Source: Mallotus nudiflorus (Eukaryota > Streptophyta > Magnoliopsida > Malpighiales > Euphorbiaceae). Taken from it: a DNA stretch of 64,000 nucleotides. A program made the position numbers and the translations under genes. This document shows, in pieces, positions 61,171-64,000 of this stretch (the first letter of the stretch is position 1; each line of letters starts with the position of its first letter). The notes under the pieces were generated by a model, which had not been told where the DNA came from, did no database searches, and saw nothing but the letters and a program-made list of their open reading frames with translations. The stretch covers positions 3,162,001-3,226,000 of the forward strand of contig CANTUR010000069.1 in NCBI GenBank assembly GCA_947683625.1. The letters run 5' to 3'.

Positions 61171-61775
61171 TTAATATATAATATGAATTAAATTAAATTA
61201 TCCTTTTTTTAAAATAAAATAAATCTAACATTACATTAAAATATACATAGTTTATTTATAATTTTTATTATTTTTACCAATTTTTTTATTATCATCACAT
61301 GAAATTTGAGTAATAGATTTTTTTTTTTTAAATTAAGAACTTTAATTTTATTCTTTTGATATTATACAATTTAGGAGATATATAATTATTAAAGATAATT
61401 TTCCGATCACTTATGGCTAAATTGATAGATACCTCAAGTGGAATTGTTATACTATGGACCTTTGTCCATATTGCAACATGGACTAAAAGTTCATCACATG
61501 TGCCAAGTTAATAAACGCGCTTCTCTTTTGAACGTAACATTAACGGTAGCTAATGCAACATCTCTCTTTCTCCATAACATGCGACTCTTTGACCTTCTAT
61601 ATCCTTTATAACCTATTACTTCACTAAGAAACACGCGACCGTCCGCATCTCTCTCCTTCTCTTGCTCTCACATTCATCTCTTTAGTGTCTTACTGACGAA
61701 AGAATCATCAGTTCTTCTGTACAAGTTCAATCTAAGTTTTCCAACTATAAGCAAATAAAAGTCTACTTTCTTCAC
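60100..61775. other. intergenic, with (AAT)n microsatellite
   Basis: No gene was recognised. A pure (AAT)n run lies at about 61104-61170. The stretch 61620-61740 is CT-rich (CTCTCTCCTTCTCTTGCTCTC) and could be the 5' end of the LINE-like unit that follows. Confidence 0.5.
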
Positions 61776-62471
61776 AGATCTTTTGCTTACTACTGTGATT
61801 AACTTCTTTTTAATATTTTGATTTACTTGAATCTTTGTATTATACTATGATGAACATCTTTTTTGTTCTTCGTATATGCTTTTATTTTCATGCATCTAGA
61901 TTCATCATTTAATTCTAAGAAGTTTATCAACTTTTACTTGCATGTTCATTGACTTTCATTAGCAAGTTCACTGACCTTTCAATGTTATGTTTAGGTTTAC
62001 AAATATTTAACCTTAACTTTCTTAAAAATATGTTTTTTCTTTAATTAAAAAATATAATGAAAATATCAATAATGATGCATACATGATTCTATGATAAACA
62101 TCTTTTCTATTGTTTGCTTCTATAGATCTTTTGCTTCTTACCGTGATCAATTTCTTTTTAATATTTTGATTTACTTGAATTTTTTTATTGTATTGTGATG
62201 AACATCTTTTTTTTTCTTCGTATATGCTTCTATTTTCATGCATCTAGATTCATCATTTAATTCTAAGAAGTTCATCAACTTTTCCTTGCATGTTCTTTGA
62301 CTTTCATAAGCAAGTTCACTGACCTTTCAACATTATGTTTAGGTTTACAAATGTTTAACCTTAACGTTCTTGAAAATATGTTTTTGCTTTAATTAAAAAA
62401 TATAATGAAAATATTACTAACGATGCATATATAATTATATGATAAACATATTTTCTATTGTTTGCTTCTAT
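61776..62471 (+). repeat. two-copy tandem repeat, period 348 bp
   Basis: AGATCTTTTGCTT begins copies at 61776 and 62124. Both contain GATGAACATCTTTTTT, TTTTCATGCATCTAGATTCA, GACTTTCAT.AGCAAGTTCA and CTTTAATTAAAAAATATAAT in order. Small substitutions and indels separate them. Confidence 0.85.
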
Positions 62472-62695
62472 ATTCATTTATATAGCCTCATCAATTAAAT
62501 AATAAAGATTCATAGACCTTTACTCTCATGTTCATTTAGTTAACAAGTTTTAACAAAAAAACTTTATTATTCATTGCCTAAAGATTCATTCATCTTTACT
62601 TGTATATTCATTCACATTCATATAAAAAGTTTATTAATGTAAAACTAAATATTCATTTTGTATCTCTTGTAGTAGCTATATCAACATTAAGAATA

Positions 62696-63390
62696 ATGGA
62701 AGCAGGACCTTCTGAGCCAAAGCAAAAGCAAATAACAAAGGGAAAGTAGGAACATCTATTTTGTAAAATATTCACTCAGATACCCTGCATTGCCTCAATG
62801 CTATTAACTTTACTACATGAGGTATGGTATTGGAGCAACCTAATAACTGTCAAAATAACTCAAATCCAAAATGTATTTGAGATAGAGTCTTCTTCAGAAT
62901 CTAATATGTGTTATGCAATGAATGGCGCTCCTTGGGAAATAGGTAAATCCTTATTCATACAGAAAAGCTGGGCACTAGGGAAAACACTTGAGCAAATTTT
63001 TAAATATGAGAGCTTTTAGGTGCAAGTTTAGGGATTGGCTACTCAGCTAGTCGACAGTGAAATGCTCTCGATATTGCTATTGATTTCTTTATAGAAATTG
63101 TTTCAACTGACAATTTTACATTTATGGATGAGATATGAATACCTGCTATAAGAATGAAAGTGAAAGTAGACTTGTCTAAACCTTTGCCGCATGGCTTCTA
63201 TATTAGAGAAGATACAAATTGGGTGGAGAAGGATTGGATATCTTTTAAGTATTAACGACTACCTTCTATATATTGGTTTTATGGTATTTTGATCATATAA
63301 CAGAAAAATGTAGAGATTTGATGACAACAAAAACCATAGATCTTGAATATCTACCTTCAAGTATTAAAGCTTTCCCAGCTCAGGTACTAA
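62696..63390 (+). pseudogene. DUF4283-domain protein (LINE ORF1-like), broken
   Basis: The ATG at 62696 opens MEAGPSEPKQKQITKGK before a stop. The homology continues: CYAMNGAPWEIGKSLFIQKS and WALGKTLEQIF (DUF4283). After shifts come IRMKVKVDLSKPLPHGFYI, WISFKY and a degraded CCHC_4 knuckle region near 63270-63320 (CYxCG... partly lost). DUF4283 plus a zinc knuckle is the usual make-up of plant L1 ORF1 proteins. Several stops and at least two shifts make it a pseudogene. No endonuclease or RT follows before the LTR at 63669. Confidence 0.7.
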
Positions 63391-63668
63391 GCAAATACTG
63401 ATTAAATATAGAAAATAGCACAACTGATTACCAGTTAACTCCAATGATCAAATGGAGACCAACTGCCCAAAACAACAATAATGAAGAACAATAAAAAAGA
63501 TGAAAGAAAAACTGACTGAACTAGAAAAAACAATGCAAGAAATGAAAAGAAGAAAAGTAGTAACTTGAAAATATTTTTCCTTTGATTCATCTAGTAGTGA
63601 TAGTCACTAGCACTATCATTACTTTGATATCTTTTGTATTTACTCTTAGTAATGAACAACTGCTATAT

Positions 63669-64000
63669 TGTTATGACCTATATTTTTAAATTATCTTATT
63701 TTATAATAGGATTTGTAGTATTAATGAAGTTTAAAAATAAATTTAATTACTTATTATTTTGTGATTATTATTATCATTGTTTTTGTTTAATTAGGGTTTC
63801 CTACGTAAATATTTTATTTTAGAGACTTATTATTTTAAACATTAATCTATATTATTGCTTTAGTAAATTCCGTTATTATTTTGATATTATTATTTCATTA
63901 TTTGTGTTGTTATTTTATGTATTATATTTATATATTACCTTGTGTATTATTATTTTATGTGTTATATTTTTTCATATTACATTAGAGTTTAATGTAGGTG
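63669..64000 (+). mobile_element. start of another chromovirus-group LTR, cut by the window end
   Basis: TGTTATGACCTATATTTTTA aligns with the LTR start at 49778, and the likeness continues (ATAGGAT.TG.AGT.TTAAT, TTATTTTGTGATTATTATTA) with many differences. The + orientation is the same as the four other LTRs of this group. Confidence 0.6.

Noticed and set aside
1..64000. A new multi-gene system (defence, biosynthetic cluster, viral insertion)
   Set aside because: Apart from SCAB1 all coding is retroelement or captured fragments. No cluster of co-oriented host genes and no viral coat or movement genes were seen.

Overview
The window is nuclear DNA of a flowering plant, most likely a eudicot. 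It is AT-rich, has one intron-rich plant gene with canonical GT/AG introns, and is otherwise packed with plant-type LTR retrotransposons, a LINE, Mutator-like and Harbinger-like elements and (AT)n/(AAT)n microsatellites. I do not name a species. No tRNA, rRNA, CRISPR array or bacterial-type gene was seen.

The only convincing host gene is an ortholog of SCAB1, the plant-specific actin-filament binding and bundling protein of stomatal closure. It lies on the + strand, with coding exons from 27702 to 40300. I traced 12 coding exons that join in frame to 493 codons, plus a non-coding 5' exon and a 5' UTR intron. Its introns hold several small transposon remnants.

Layout. 185-645: a foldback repeat. 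761-6009: a decayed Ty1/copia element, split by a roughly 2 kb Mutator-like element (1534-3531) that carries fragments of two host genes. One fragment is geranylgeranyl reductase and the other a coiled-coil protein. 6390-10932: a copia-type LTR interrupted by a 3.0 kb solo LTR. 12589-15876: a second solo LTR. 16442-17546: Harbinger-like remnant and a TIR element. 17547-24806: a minus-strand Sirevirus-like copia element, fused at about 24806 to a minus-strand Ty3/gypsy RT fragment (to about 26035). 26040-40300: SCAB1 promoter region and gene. 40703-41538: Harbinger-like element. 42869-47356: a solo copia LTR that itself holds a third gypsy solo LTR (44012-47227). 47494-49281: a 5'-truncated LINE. 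49778-60094: a near-complete Tekay-type chromovirus with LTRs, PBS, gag-pol, chromodomain and PPT. 61776-63390: tandem repeat and a DUF4283 (LINE ORF1-like) pseudogene. 63669 to the end: the start of another LTR of the chromovirus group.

Many insertions are proved by target-site duplications: CATGA, CATTT, ATAGG, ATTAA, CAAAG, and a 9 bp duplication for the LINE. The most unusual signal is inside the 3.0-3.4 kb chromovirus LTRs. Four copies keep a series of hairpins whose stems change in sequence but still pair, with compensatory and G-U changes, while the loops stay similar. This suggests a selected RNA or DNA structure in the LTR that I cannot tie to a described element.
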